From Pyrinomonadaceae bacterium (GTDB lineage: Bacteria > Acidobacteriota > Blastocatellia > Pyrinomonadales > Pyrinomonadaceae), in contig JAHCHG010000003.1 in assembly GCA_026129865.1 (NCBI GenBank), forward strand, positions 186,001 through 250,000: DNA of 64,000 nucleotides, given 5' to 3'. This document shows, piece after piece, positions 1 to 9,370 of this stretch (the stretch's first letter is position 1; each line of letters starts with the position of its first letter). Both the position numbers and the translations under genes were made by a program. The notes beneath the pieces were generated by a model. That model had not been told where the DNA came from. It did not search any database and saw nothing but the letters and a program-made list of their open reading frames with translations.

Positions 1-843
1 GCAACTATTGAATCTATCCGAAGGAACAAAGTAGCGCTGAAAGGTCCGCTGACCACGCCTATCGGCAAGGGTTTTACTTCGGTAAACGTCGGACTTCGGA
101 AAGCGCTCGACCTTTACGCAAATGTCCGCCCGGTAAAGGCGCTGCCGAACGTTCCGTGCCGATATCCCGAACTCGATCTGGTGATCGTTCGCGAAAATAC
201 GGAAAGTCTTTACGCCGGACTCGAGCATATCGTTGTTCCGGGAGTCGTCGAATCGTTGAAGATCATTACCGAAAAAGCTTCGACGCGGATCGCGCGCTAC
301 GCGTTTGAATACGCCGTTAAAATGGGTCGCAAAAAGGTTACGGCGATGCATAAAGCGAACATCATGAAATTGTCCGACGGACTTTTTCTCGAATGTTTTT
401 ACAAGATGGCGAAAAATTTCCCGCAGATCGAAGCCGACGATAAGATCATCGATAACGCATGTATGCAGCTTGTTATGCGTCCGGAACAATTTGATGTGAT
501 GGTTATGGAAAACCTTTACGGCGACATTGTTTCCGATCTTTGCGCCGGTCTGATAGGCGGTTTGGGATTGGCGCCGGGAGCGAATATCGGCGAACAGGGC
601 GCGGTTTTCGAAGCGGTCCACGGCAGCGCACCGGACATTGCCGGACAGGGAATTGCAAATCCCACGGCGATAATGATGTCGGCGATCTTGATGCTGCGTC
701 ATTTAGACGAAATGGAAGCGGCGGACAGGATGGAAACGGCTCTGATGTCTGTCTTTAGCGACACCGACGTCCGCACGCGCGACCTCGGCGGAACGGCTTC
801 GACCGCAGATTTTGCTTCGGCGATCATCGAAAAGTTGAGCTAA
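1..843 (+). CDS. NAD-dependent isocitrate dehydrogenase, 3' part
   Basis: The reading frame is open from base 1, so the start lies before the window. Bases 1-180 encode TPIGKGFTSVNVGLRKALD and on to RYPELDL, joining without a break to VIVRENTESLYAGLEH. The visible product belongs to the isocitrate/isopropylmalate dehydrogenase family, which oxidatively decarboxylates a 2-hydroxyacid using NAD(P). The substrate-side motif RENTE.LYAG, the lysine/Asn segment HKANIMKLSDG, the metal-binding segment ENLYGDIVSDL and the nucleotide-site segment EAVHGSAPDIAG.GIANPTA are all present. The TPIGKG and VRPVKALP segments favour NAD-isocitrate dehydrogenase over LeuB; this choice is an inference from family resemblance. 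A hairpin terminator follows directly. Confidence 0.88.
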   Translation, partial: ATIESIRRNKVALKGPLTTPIGKGFTSVNVGLRKALDLYANVRPVKALPNVPCRYPELDLVIVRENTESLYAGLEHIVVPGVVESLKIITEKASTRIARYAFEYAVKMGRKKVTAMHKANIMKLSDGLFLECFYKMAKNFPQIEADDKIIDNACMQLVMRPEQFDVMVMENLYGDIVSDLCAGLIGGLGLAPGANIGEQGAVFEAVHGSAPDIAGQGIANPTAIMMSAILMLRHLDEMEAADRMETALMSVFSDTDVRTRDLGGTASTADFASAIIEKLS

Positions 844-863
844 CCGGCGTTTTTATTCGAATT

Positions 864-905
864 GGCGGAATGACGGAATGCGAATTCCGCTTTCCGCCTT
901 TTTTT
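864..905 (+). terminator. Rho-independent terminator after isocitrate dehydrogenase
   Basis: The arms GGCGGAA (864-870) and TTCCGCC (892-898) enclose a second stem CGGAAT/ATTCCG (874-879 with 884-889). A run of seven T follows at 899-905. It lies about 20 nt after the stop codon of the + strand gene. Confidence 0.85.
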
Positions 906-1079
906 AATAGCGCCGGAACGGCTCGCTGAAACGACCGGCTCGCAGTCTTCTTTTCGGCTGAACGCAGGCAGCGGATCGCGAAAACGTGCAGAAGTTATCC
1001 AAACGAGGCGGGCATGCGGTTTGAAGTTTTTTCCGAAAATTCGTAGATCGCGAAATTATCCGGACAACTGCTTAATACA

Positions 1080-1679
1080 TTAATTATTCTTTGCTTCAAA
1101 TTCCGCCGGTGCTTCGAGGGCATGAGTTTGCGTTTCGCCGCGTGCTTTTTTTTCTGCCAAAAACTTGTTAAATTCGTCCGAACGACCGCGCGGAACGCTC
1201 AGCGTTTTCCACGCTTTGGAACGAAAATGTTTTGCCAGAAACGTGATCTGTCCGATGTGATATGCGTAATGAGTCAGTTGCCGGTTGATCGCTTCGCAGA
1301 TAGAATGCGGTTCGCCGCGAATCGCCACGGTTTTCGAAAAATCCTCAGATTTTAACGGCTCGATCGCGTTGAAAAGTGTTTGCCACCCTTCTTCCCATCG
1401 TTCCATTAACGACGCCCGCGTTTCATCCATCAACTCAAATTCGGTGTCGCGTTTTCGATCCGCTTTCTCGCCGTCGCTTGTTAAAAAATCGGTCCAGCGC
1501 GAACGAAGATTTCCCGCAATATGTTTTACGATAACGGCGATCGAATTCGCCTCTTCGTCGAGCGCGCGAAAAAATTCCTCATCGGAAACCTGCGCCATCG
1601 CCTTTTCCGCCATCGATTTATAATTGCGGAACGATTTAATCGAATCCGAAAGATAATTTTCAATAATTTCTGAAGTCAT
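1080..1679 (-). CDS. DinB-like / DUF1572 family protein
   Basis: A 199-residue cytoplasmic helical protein. The pattern of three spaced histidines, H53 (VKHIAGN), H137 and H141 (LTHYAYHIGQ), is the divalent-metal triad typical of the DinB/YfiT four-helix bundle. DUF1572 members have the same SRW.DFL segment after the first His. Members are often thiol-dependent S-transferases or of unknown activity, so the substrate cannot be named. The gene stands alone between the isocitrate dehydrogenase terminator and the kelch gene on the same strand, 8 nt from the latter's stop codon, so it is probably transcribed from the kelch side. The start ATG at 1679 is preceded by AAGGGAACAA, a usable ribosome binding site. 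Confidence 0.8.
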   Translation of the reverse strand: MTSEIIENYLSDSIKSFRNYKSMAEKAMAQVSDEEFFRALDEEANSIAVIVKHIAGNLRSRWTDFLTSDGEKADRKRDTEFELMDETRASLMERWEEGWQTLFNAIEPLKSEDFSKTVAIRGEPHSICEAINRQLTHYAYHIGQITFLAKHFRSKAWKTLSVPRGRSDEFNKFLAEKKARGETQTHALEAPAEFEAKNN

Positions 1680-1687
1680 TTGTTCCC

Positions 1688-2812
1688 TTAGATCTTAAAT
1701 ATCCAAGCCTGATCGGTACTTGTCGGTTCACCGCTTGCGATAAATTCGTATCCGCCGATTATCAAAACGCGCCCATCCGTTAGGCGTGTTGCCGACGAAT
1801 AATGAAGCGATTTGCGGACAGCGCCGGAAACGGTTGAAAATGAGAGCGTTTTCGGGTCGAATATTTCCGCCGAGGCGCTGCCGCCGGCGATCAAAACCAT
1901 TCCGTTTTCAAGCAAAACGGAAGTCGAACCGATCTTGAACCGCGGAGACAGCATGTCTTTCGTTTTCGTAAAAGTCTGTTTCGCGGGATCAAAGATCTCG
2001 GCGCTTTTCAATTTGCCGCGAAAGTCGCGGTGGTCCGAACCGCCTGTTACGAGTACTTTTCCGTCGCCCAACAAGATCGAGTCATGCTTATATCGCGCGT
2101 CGCTCATTTTTGCTTTCAGCACGGAGAAACTGTTTGTTTCGGGCGAAAAGATCTCCGCCGCCGCAGTCGTCTCGCCGCGGCGAATTTCGCCGCCGGTAAA
2201 AAGGATCTTTCCGTTTTTTAGCAAGGTCGCGGAATGCACATTTATCGGAGTTGAAAGTCTTCCGACCGTTGTGAATGAATCGGTTTTCGGGTCGAAAATC
2301 TCAGCAGTATCCAGAATTCTTTCACCGTCAAAGCCGCCTGCGATCAAAACTTTTCCGTTGCCCAAAAGCGTTGCCGAATGTCCCGACCGTCGAAACGAAA
2401 GATCGCCGACCTTTTGAAATGTTTTCGTTTCGGGCATAAATATTTCCGCCGTCTTTTCAGGATTTGAGCCCGAAGACCAACCGCCTGCGATCAACACACG
2501 ACCGTCCGGCAATAAGGTCGCGGTATGGCTGACGCGTTTTTTCGATAATTTAGAATCGATCTTTTCAAAGCGATCTTCGGACGGAATAAAGAGCGCCGCA
2601 TCATCGATTAGAACGCCGTCGCGTTCCATGCCGCCGGCAACCAGAACGGTGCCGTCGCGCAGCAAAGTAGCGGAATGCGCGGCGCGCGCCTTGCTTAGCG
2701 AAGCGATCCCGGTCAAGTTTTGCGAGATGTTATCCGTAACGAGTGATTGTCCCCCGCAGGCGGTCGTCAAAATCGAAACGAAAAAAGCAACTATCAGGAA
2801 TTGAACTTTCAT
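1688..2812 (-). CDS. Kelch-repeat lipoprotein
   Basis: The start is taken at the ATG at 2812, not at the upstream in-frame start at 2878, because AGGAG (2821-2825) precedes it and the protein then opens with a lipoprotein signal (MKVQFLIVAFFVSILTTACGG, Cys at about residue 19). The rest is about seven kelch-type blades, each with the pattern HSATLL.DG.VLIAGG followed by A.IFDP.T..F. It should form an extracytoplasmic beta-propeller anchored to a membrane by lipid. Such propellers usually bind partners or carbohydrates. There is no galactose-oxidase copper domain, so an enzymatic role is not supported. The secreted hydrolase gene lies upstream on the same strand. Confidence 0.8.
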   Translation of the reverse strand: MKVQFLIVAFFVSILTTACGGQSLVTDNISQNLTGIASLSKARAAHSATLLRDGTVLVAGGMERDGVLIDDAALFIPSEDRFEKIDSKLSKKRVSHTATLLPDGRVLIAGGWSSGSNPEKTAEIFMPETKTFQKVGDLSFRRSGHSATLLGNGKVLIAGGFDGERILDTAEIFDPKTDSFTTVGRLSTPINVHSATLLKNGKILFTGGEIRRGETTAAAEIFSPETNSFSVLKAKMSDARYKHDSILLGDGKVLVTGGSDHRDFRGKLKSAEIFDPAKQTFTKTKDMLSPRFKIGSTSVLLENGMVLIAGGSASAEIFDPKTLSFSTVSGAVRKSLHYSSATRLTDGRVLIIGGYEFIASGEPTSTDQAWIFKI

Positions 2813-2918
2813 AATTTTTTCTCCTATTTGCTGTAAACACACCGCGAAAACAAAATTAGTGACGACCGCCGCCGCCACTAATTAAAAAAAATCAAACAAA
2901 GATCAAACGAATATCGAC

Positions 2919-4280
2919 CTACGGCTGAACCAGCGGCGGAGGAACAAATGAATTGTCAAACCCGAGTGCTTCCGGGAAATTCGCGCTGGTCGGTTTCGTT
3001 CGCGTTGCAATCCAATTGTCGAGCGTTGTTATCGCAGTTATCAGCTGTTCTCCGGTAAAGCTGCAATGCCCGTTGCCGTTCGTGTAGGTTTGATAAAGAA
3101 GATCGGTTCTTCGCAAGAACGATCTCGGATCATAAACTCCGCCGGGACTATTTCGCATTGAAATAAACCAGTTCGGACGTCCGGCGGCGGCGACCGTGTT
3201 TTGATAAGCCCATTCCTGCGAAACCGTTACAAGCGGATCGATCTTCGTATGCATCGTCAAGACCGGACTGCGTATCGCGCCGTTGTAATTTGCATTCTGC
3301 CGCAAGTAATTTCGTGCAGATTCCGGCGCGTTGAAAGTCCGCCGATTATTCATTGCAGAAATCCAAGCGTCGATCTGAGCATTTGGAACCCCGAGACCGT
3401 TTAAATAAAGGCGTTCATTTGCGGTCAGATTGTAATTTCGGTCAAGATTCTGCACGACCGCACCGCCCGCACGACGTTCGAGTTCGGACCGCGCTTCGGT
3501 TGTAAAGAACATGTCCGTAACGACCCAACCGGGATAAAAACTCGGCGGTGCCGGCGGATTTATTCCGCGTCCGGGCGTTCCGACGACGAGACGCATAAAT
3601 TCAAATCCGGGAAAATTCGCAGGACTGTTAAGTTCACTGCTCAATTTTGGAAAAACTTCCGTTTCAAAATCGATATCGTCGCGCAGATCGCCCGGATTTC
3701 CCCAGGTTGCCGTCATTCCGAAAACGGTATCGTATGCAAGAAGAAGATCGCCCGCGCCGTCCCAGGAACTCGTCGCTCCGGCGCCGACCGCGCATCCGCA
3801 CATTAAACCGTCAAAAACAGATGACGTTTCCGCGAGTTTGAAACCGATCACGGAACCCATTGAAAATCCCCAGTAAAGCGTCCGGTTCGGAGTGCCGACA
3901 TTTGCCTTGAAATAATTAACAAGCGACAGAGTGTCGTTGTAACCTTCCTGAACCGCCCAGCCGTTATCGGCGTAAGCGGAACCCGCGAGCGCATATCCCT
4001 GACCGGTCAAAACCGAGATCAGCGCCGGGTCGGGCGCAATGTCCGGATTGCGGTTGTTCGGCTCGCCCGGATGGTCGGCTTTGTCGCGGTAACCGTGCCC
4101 GTAAACGATCAGAGTTCCGTTCCACGAAGCCGGTCGTACCAAACGAAACGGCGCGCCGTTTATTTCGCCGGTGATATCTATTCCGCCTGTTCCTGCGTCG
4201 GATTTTTCCTTTTGTGCAAAAGCGGCAAGGTTTAAGAGCAAAGCAACTAGAAGTACAAGGACTATTCGTGATCTGTTCAT
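2919..4280 (-). CDS. Secreted alpha/beta hydrolase
   Basis: A 453-residue protein with a clear signal peptide (residues 1 to about 22, ending AAFAQ). The fold signature is an oxyanion-side GHGYRDK at about 61, the nucleophile elbow GFSMG with Ser140, an acid Asp348 in HTKIDPLV and a His405 in NGHCSFTG. These are the three catalytic residues in the right order. A long insertion (about 190-330) would form a lid. The natural substrate cannot be told from sequence; an esterase or peptidase of the exported S9/tannase-like groups is possible. GGAG stands about 10 nt before the ATG. The following kelch gene is on the same strand about 100 nt on. The stretch upstream of the start (4281-4564) shows no gene. 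Confidence 0.8.
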   Translation of the reverse strand: MNRSRIVLVLLVALLLNLAAFAQKEKSDAGTGGIDITGEINGAPFRLVRPASWNGTLIVYGHGYRDKADHPGEPNNRNPDIAPDPALISVLTGQGYALAGSAYADNGWAVQEGYNDTLSLVNYFKANVGTPNRTLYWGFSMGSVIGFKLAETSSVFDGLMCGCAVGAGATSSWDGAGDLLLAYDTVFGMTATWGNPGDLRDDIDFETEVFPKLSSELNSPANFPGFEFMRLVVGTPGRGINPPAPPSFYPGWVVTDMFFTTEARSELERRAGGAVVQNLDRNYNLTANERLYLNGLGVPNAQIDAWISAMNNRRTFNAPESARNYLRQNANYNGAIRSPVLTMHTKIDPLVTVSQEWAYQNTVAAAGRPNWFISMRNSPGGVYDPRSFLRRTDLLYQTYTNGNGHCSFTGEQLITAITTLDNWIATRTKPTSANFPEALGFDNSFVPPPLVQP

Positions 4281-4564
4281 CGGATTTTCTCCAAAAGTTT
4301 AGGGTAAAAGAGGGAATTTTCTCCCGAAACGTTCGAATTCAGTAAAAGTGCGTTTCGGGAAAAACTTTCTATTGCCGGTCAAGATCACGGTCTATCAACG
4401 TGCCCGGCAAATCATTTTATGTTTCAGCTATTTAATATGAAACGCGCGATAAATACAAGCTTTTTCCGATTTCTAATGTTCGTTCGGGTTGATCGGAAAC
4501 GAATTGACGAACGGTCGTGAACCAGTGAAAAATTGGTCGCGATCTGATCCGAACAAACCTTTAC

Positions 4565-5989
4565 CTAGATATGGCTGTGGGCAAGTTCCCTCGAAACGAC
4601 GGTTTCCTCGCCGCTTTCGAGGTTTTTGATCTTCACTTTGTTCTCGGCGATCTCTTCTTCGCGAATGATCAGGAGTTTCTTTATCCCGAGCGAATCGGCG
4701 TATTTGAATTGTTTCCCGAGCTTGTCCGCTTCGGGATAAACGAGCACGCGCAAGCCTTTTTCACGGAGTTCCGACGCCGCTTTCAGCGATTCGGCTGAGG
4801 TTTCTTCGTTCCAGATCGTGACCATCACGTCGGCGGTTTCGTTCTTGATCTTACCTTCCGCGATGAGCGTATCGAACATTCCGCGCTCTTCCATGACATA
4901 AATTATCCGCTCAAGTCCCAACGAAAATCCGACTGCCGGAATTTGTTCCTTTCCGAACATTCCGATCAATCCGTCATATCGCCCGCCGCCTCCGATGCTT
5001 CCGGCAAAATCGCCTTTTGTTAGGGATATTTCAAAGATCGCGCCGGTGTAATATGAAAGTCCTCGCGCGAGATCAATGGAAACCAAATTTTTTAACTCAA
5101 CGGATACATTAGGGATGAATTTGAAGATTTCCTCCAATGAATTTAGAGCATTGTTACCTTGCGCTTCCGTCCCAAGGAAGTTGCGAATTTTTTGAATCCG
5201 CTTTCGATTAATATCTCGCAGGTCTTCAATCGTCATTGATCTGTCGCTGCGGGTTACGTTTAATGAGTTTTGGTCCAATTCAACCAGTAATTCCCAAAAC
5301 AGCTCTGCTCTCGGTAAAAAACCCGCGGAATGCATTTCATCTACAAAAGCTTGATTGCTTAGTTTGTCTCTTTTGTCGAGAAGTATCAGAAAATCCGAGC
5401 GGCGATTCTCGTCAATATTACATTCATTAAGCAGTCCATTGAGAAGCTCGCGGTGATTGATTTTGATGTAAAAATCTTCAAACTCCAACCGTTCCAAAAT
5501 CTCACTAACGGCAGAAATCAATTCCGCCTCAACAACCGTCGATTTCGACCCGATCGCATCGACGTCGCACTGATAAAATTCTCTATATCTGCCTTTTGCC
5601 GGACGGTCGGCGCGCCAGACGGGTTGGATCTGATAGCGTTTGAAGAATTTCGGCAGATCGTTTTTGTAATTTGCAACGACGCGCGCCAGCGGAACCGTCA
5701 GGTCGTAGCGCAGCGCTAGATCGGAGAGCTGATTTTCGGACGTGATCTTGCCTTCTTCGAGTTCCTGCTGCAGTTTTTCGCCGCGTTTCAGGATCTTGAA
5801 CATCAGCTGATTTCCTTCGTCGCCGTATTTGTTCGTCAGCGTCTCCAGGTTTTCGACCGAAGGAGTTTCAAGCGGTTCGAAGCCGTATTTTTCGTAAACT
5901 TCTTTAATTATGCCGATAACGTAATTGCGCTTTCGCACATCGGCGGGAAGAAAATCGCGCATTCCGCGCGCGGGGTTTGTGTTGCTCAT
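4565..5989 (-). CDS. hisS: Histidyl-tRNA synthetase
   Basis: Charges tRNA-His with histidine in the cytoplasm. The start is set at the ATG at 5989 (MSNTNPARGMRDFLP), because the longer open frame to 6124 would run into the antiporter gene and lacks family similarity. Class II features are visible: the N-terminal ARGMRDFLP, motif 2 region (FKRYQIQPVWRADRPAKGRYREFYQCDVD), the histidine-specific GLSYYTGAIFEI, and motif 3 GGGGRYDGLIGMFG followed by GFSLGLERI. A C-terminal anticodon-binding domain begins near TADVMVTIWNEE. At 474 residues it is somewhat longer than the common 420-430. It lies 58 nt downstream of the KefB-like gene on the same strand. Confidence 0.95.
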   Translation of the reverse strand: MSNTNPARGMRDFLPADVRKRNYVIGIIKEVYEKYGFEPLETPSVENLETLTNKYGDEGNQLMFKILKRGEKLQQELEEGKITSENQLSDLALRYDLTVPLARVVANYKNDLPKFFKRYQIQPVWRADRPAKGRYREFYQCDVDAIGSKSTVVEAELISAVSEILERLEFEDFYIKINHRELLNGLLNECNIDENRRSDFLILLDKRDKLSNQAFVDEMHSAGFLPRAELFWELLVELDQNSLNVTRSDRSMTIEDLRDINRKRIQKIRNFLGTEAQGNNALNSLEEIFKFIPNVSVELKNLVSIDLARGLSYYTGAIFEISLTKGDFAGSIGGGGRYDGLIGMFGKEQIPAVGFSLGLERIIYVMEERGMFDTLIAEGKIKNETADVMVTIWNEETSAESLKAASELREKGLRVLVYPEADKLGKQFKYADSLGIKKLLIIREEEIAENKVKIKNLESGEETVVSRELAHSHI

Positions 5990-6047
5990 AACATTTGAAA
6001 GTTTAAACGCGGCGAGGCAAAAAAGTGAAAAGGAAGCGGGCGATTTT

Positions 6048-7928
6048 TTAAGAAGAACCGCCGGCTCCGCGCACAAGCGGTTCGCTGTCCCACGCGTGAT
6101 CGAGGATATCTTCACTTGTTCCAAGGTCGCGCTGAATTACATCTTCCTGATATTTTATCCGGGCGCGGGCTTCCGAAATATATTTCTTTTCATCATGCCG
6201 GTGTTCGGCAAGCTGCCACATTGCTTCTTCGTCGTTTTGAAGAAAACTCAATCCCGCGCGGCGCGACGTGTACGCGCGGCGACCGAGTTTGCGCAGCACG
6301 TCGACGCCTAAACGCACGGATGTATCGAGACTTTCGCGATAGATATTTTTTACGCCCATATCGATAAATTCATATGCGTCATAACGATTCCGGGCGCGCA
6401 TCATGATCTCCAGATGCGGAAAATGCTTTTGCAGAGTTTCGACGAGTTCGTAATTTTCTTCGGGCGATGCAAGCGCCGAGACGAAAACCTTTGCATCGTT
6501 CGCACCGGCGGCAAGCAGAAAATCAGCCCGGGTCGCATCTCCGTAATAGACCTTAAAACCCATCCGGCGCAGAAAATTTACCTGATCGGCGTCGTTGTCA
6601 ACATAAGTTGCCTCGATGCCGTTTGCACGCAAAAACCGCCCGATGGTGCTTCCAAACTGCCCAAATCCCGCTATGATGACGGCATTTTTTTCTTCGACAG
6701 CATCGGCGGCGCGTTCGTCTGCAAAGACGGTTCCGCTGCAAAGCCGCGGCTGGATCAATTTTTCGTTAATAATGAAAAGCAGCGGCGTGATCGTCATACT
6801 CAAAGCGACGACAGCGATGCCGAAATTTAAGGTTTCCGGCGTTGAAATTCCCAATCTTCCGACAAATGAAAAGATGACAAAAGCGAATTCGCCGGCTTGC
6901 GCCAACGCGAATGCGAAAAGAAAGTTTTGCCCGATCGAAAACCGGAAAAACCTGCCGATCGCAAAGAGAATGCCGAATTTAAGCGCGATCAGTGAAAAGG
7001 TTAAGAACGCGACCGTTCCGGGATTTTCCGCGATCAAACGAAAATCGATCGAAGCGCCGACGGCGATGAAGAAAAGTCCCAAAAGCAGACCTTTTATCGG
7101 TTCAAGATCGCTTTCGAGTTCGTGGCGATATTCGCTGTTCGCCAAAATTACGCCCGCGAGAAAAGTCCCTAGCGCGGCGCTGAGTCCGACAAGCTGCATC
7201 AGATAAGCGATCGAAACAACGATCAGAAGAGCGGTTGCAGTAAATAGTTCGCGAACGCGGCTGTTTGCAATTATGCGAAGCAGCGGAGCGATCAAAAAGC
7301 GTCCGGCAAAAACAATAACGGCGACGGCGGCGAGCACGGCAAGCGTCTGCAAACCGACCGGAAGATCGCTGAAAAACGTTTTATCGCCGGAAGCTGCTGC
7401 AGAATTTACCGCTAGCAGCGGCAGGATCGCGAGGATCGGAATGACCGCAATATCCTGAAAAAGAAGGACGCTGAACGAGTTTTGCCCGCCTTCGCTCTGC
7501 ATCAGATCTTTTTCATTCAAAGTTTGCAGGACGATCGCGGTCGATGAAAGGGACAACGCAAGTGCAACTGCAAGCGAACTTTGCCAGGAAAGGTCCAAAA
7601 ACAAGCATGCGGCGAAGATCAATCCAGCCGTTGTAACCACCTGCGTCATTCCAACGCCGATGATAGAACGCCGCAAACGCCAGAGCTTTTCCGGCTCGAG
7701 TTCTAGCCCGATCAAAAACAGCATGATGACGACGCCGAATTCGGCAAAATGCATAATTTCTTCGCTCTCGTTCGTGATAAATCCCGCAACGAAAGGACCG
7801 ATCAGCATTCCGGCGATCAAGTATCCGAGCACGGAACCGAGTCCTAAGCGTTTCGCGATCGGAACGCAAATCACCGCCGCTGCGAGAAAAACGGTCGATT
7901 GTAGTAAAAAATTGCTTTCGGCTGCCAT
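6048..7928 (-). CDS. KefB/KefC-like cation:proton antiporter
   Basis: An inner-membrane CPA2 antiporter of 626 residues, predicted to exchange K+ (or Na+) for protons. Residues 1 to about 380 form 12-13 membrane helices, with family segments such as FLIGLELEP, SLSSTAIVLQ and AGEFAFVIFSFVGR. A Rossmann TrkA-N domain follows at about 410 (IIAGFGQFGSTIGRFL, then YVDNDADQV and YYGDATRAD), which binds nucleotide and gates transport. The C-terminal tail is charged and helical. A KefF/KefG-type quinone reductase gene lies just upstream on the same strand, the usual partner of glutathione-gated KefB/KefC systems. That partnership supports an efflux role in electrophile defence, which is an inference. 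Confidence 0.88.
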   Translation of the reverse strand: MAAESNFLLQSTVFLAAAVICVPIAKRLGLGSVLGYLIAGMLIGPFVAGFITNESEEIMHFAEFGVVIMLFLIGLELEPEKLWRLRRSIIGVGMTQVVTTAGLIFAACLFLDLSWQSSLAVALALSLSSTAIVLQTLNEKDLMQSEGGQNSFSVLLFQDIAVIPILAILPLLAVNSAAASGDKTFFSDLPVGLQTLAVLAAVAVIVFAGRFLIAPLLRIIANSRVRELFTATALLIVVSIAYLMQLVGLSAALGTFLAGVILANSEYRHELESDLEPIKGLLLGLFFIAVGASIDFRLIAENPGTVAFLTFSLIALKFGILFAIGRFFRFSIGQNFLFAFALAQAGEFAFVIFSFVGRLGISTPETLNFGIAVVALSMTITPLLFIINEKLIQPRLCSGTVFADERAADAVEEKNAVIIAGFGQFGSTIGRFLRANGIEATYVDNDADQVNFLRRMGFKVYYGDATRADFLLAAGANDAKVFVSALASPEENYELVETLQKHFPHLEIMMRARNRYDAYEFIDMGVKNIYRESLDTSVRLGVDVLRKLGRRAYTSRRAGLSFLQNDEEAMWQLAEHRHDEKKYISEARARIKYQEDVIQRDLGTSEDILDHAWDSEPLVRGAGGSS

Positions 7929-7957
7929 TTGTAGTTAGTCCGGAATCTCGGATTTGG

Positions 7958-8012
7958 AGTTCGGAGTCCGGGCTCCGAAGTTCAAGGTTCAAGGTTTAAT
8001 TTTCAACGTTCG
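7958..8012. repeat. Small hairpin and TTCAAGG duplication between kefF-like and kefB-like genes
   Basis: TTCGGAG (7960-7966) pairs with CTCCGAA (7973-7979). It is followed by the tandem TTCAAGGTTCAAGG, a short reiterated sequence. Neither looks like a terminator. The stretch may be a remnant of a short intergenic repeat. Confidence 0.35.
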
Positions 8013-8058
8013 CTGGTCAACGTTTAATCTTTAAAGATCGGAGGGTTAACCCGTTAGT

Positions 8059-8643
8059 TCAAACCATTTCGTTCAAAAACTGCTTCGACGATGCTTTTTT
8101 TATGTCGAAATCGGTTTTGCTGATATTTGTCAGCAGCTTACCGTAATTATCCGCGGCACGTTCGATCTGTGCTTCGGTCATCCGGTGCGTTCCCATTACG
8201 GCAAACGGCGGGAGATATTCCATTAAACAAAGCCGCGCAGTTTGTTCGAAAGGGTGCATGAAATCCTTGATCGTAAAGCAGTTATATCCCTGCGGGCAAT
8301 AGGCGTCGGCATTTCCTCCGGTGGTTATCGCGTTGAAAACGATCTTATCTTTCAGCTTATCGCCGCCGGTTCCGTAAGCCCAACCGTATTCCAAAACCAT
8401 ATCGATCCATTGTTTAAGAAGCGGCGGCGCGGAGTACCAGTAAAACGGATGATGCCAGATTATTACATCGTGATTTTCGAGCAGCGATTTTTCGCGCGCT
8501 ATATCGACGTTAAAATCCGGATAGCATTCGTAAAGGTCGTGAAATGTAATGTTTTCAAGCGGCGGAATGCTCTGAACCAGACGGGAATTTATCCTTGACT
8601 TTTCAAGCCGCGGATGCGCAAAGATGATTAGCACTTTGTTCAT
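8059..8643 (-). CDS. Flavodoxin-fold NAD(P)H:quinone oxidoreductase, KefF/KefG type
   Basis: A 194-residue cytoplasmic FMN enzyme. It opens with a flavodoxin-like strand and phosphate loop, KVLIIFAHPRLEKSRIN, typical of the NQO1/KefF/MdaB group. HPFYWYSAPPLLKQWID and LEYGWAYGTGG are hallmark segments of KefF/KefG. KefF binds KefC and both raises its K+ efflux and reduces quinones; this is known for E. coli and transferred here by similarity and by the adjacent antiporter gene. Its ATG overlaps the stop codon of the carbonic anhydrase-like gene (ATGA, 8640-8643), so the two are translationally coupled. Confidence 0.87.
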   Translation of the reverse strand: MNKVLIIFAHPRLEKSRINSRLVQSIPPLENITFHDLYECYPDFNVDIAREKSLLENHDVIIWHHPFYWYSAPPLLKQWIDMVLEYGWAYGTGGDKLKDKIVFNAITTGGNADAYCPQGYNCFTIKDFMHPFEQTARLCLMEYLPPFAVMGTHRMTEAQIERAADNYGKLLTNISKTDFDIKKASSKQFLNEMV

Positions 8644-9200
8644 GATCGGGGTAATTTCAAATTCTGCTGACTTTTTCTAACCTGCGAATTATTCCCGCTG
8701 TAAATTTCGTTCATTTCTACATAACCGCGCCAAAAACGTTCCAGGTCCGTAACCTCTTCATCAGAGAGCGGTCGTTTGACCTTTGCCGGAGCGCCCATAA
8801 CAAACGACCTTTCGGGAATGACGGTGTTTGGGGTAACTAAACTTCCGGCGGCGATCAAAGAATTTCTACCGATGCGCGCTCCGTCCAAAATTATCGCACC
8901 GATGCCGATCAGCGATCCGGTTTCGATATAACATCCATGGATCGTTGCGCTGTGTCCGACAGTTACTTCGTGTTCGATGATCGTCGGAAACTCGGCGCCG
9001 CGTGAAACATGTATGATCGTTCCGTCCTGAATATTCGTCCGGTCGCCGATGCGGATGAAATTTACGTCGCCCCGTAAAACGCAGTTGTACCAGATGCTCG
9101 CATCGGAGCCGATCACGACGTCGCCGATGATGACGGCGTTCTCAGCGATAAATGCGGAAGGATCGATCACCGGAGATTTTGAACGGAAATCCTTTATCAT
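8640..9200 (-). CDS. Gamma-carbonic anhydrase-like hexapeptide protein
   Basis: A left-handed beta-helix protein of 186 residues. The start is the ATG at 9200 (MIKDFRSKSPVIDPSAFIAENA), where family similarity begins; no strong ribosome binding site is seen. Successive hexapeptide turns run from VIIGDVVIG to RIGRNSLIAAGSLV. The metal ligands of the gamma class are kept: His in GTIIHVS and two in VGHSATIHG. The family (PaaY, YrdA, CaiE, archaeal Cam) interconverts CO2 and bicarbonate or has lost activity. The catalytic Glu loop of Cam is not obvious, so activity is uncertain. It is the first gene of the three-gene operon with kefF-like and kefB-like. Confidence 0.85.
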   Translation of the reverse strand: MIKDFRSKSPVIDPSAFIAENAVIIGDVVIGSDASIWYNCVLRGDVNFIRIGDRTNIQDGTIIHVSRGAEFPTIIEHEVTVGHSATIHGCYIETGSLIGIGAIILDGARIGRNSLIAAGSLVTPNTVIPERSFVMGAPAKVKRPLSDEEVTDLERFWRGYVEMNEIYSGNNSQVRKSQQNLKLPRS

Positions 9201-9320
9201 AACGAGTTGGCTGAATTGGTTAAATGTTAGCTTCTCACAAAATAAACCACAAGAGCGGTTAAGTTTTCGGACAGCTTTTGCAGCTGTTGACACAAAAATC
9301 TATGTTTCCGCGGAAAACTT

Positions 9321-9329
9321 TGGTATTTT
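9321..9329 (+). promoter_or_regulatory. Possible extended -10 box before the GltD-like gene
   Basis: TGGTATTTT at 9321-9329 fits an extended -10 (TGn plus TATTTT). The same nine bases occur at the promoter proposed before the branched-chain dehydrogenase gene (47002-47010). A TTGACA lies at 9287-9292 but is too far away to be its -35. If real, it implies that translation starts at the GTG at 9371. Confidence 0.3.
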
Positions 9330-9370
9330 GTAGAAACTGTCTGAATTCTACCAAAACCAGAGAAAAAAAC

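Noticed and set aside
4571-4798. Open frames on the strand opposite hisS, kefB-like and other genes
   Set aside because: They mirror strong coding frames on the other strand, have no family similarity and follow from the codon usage of the real genes.
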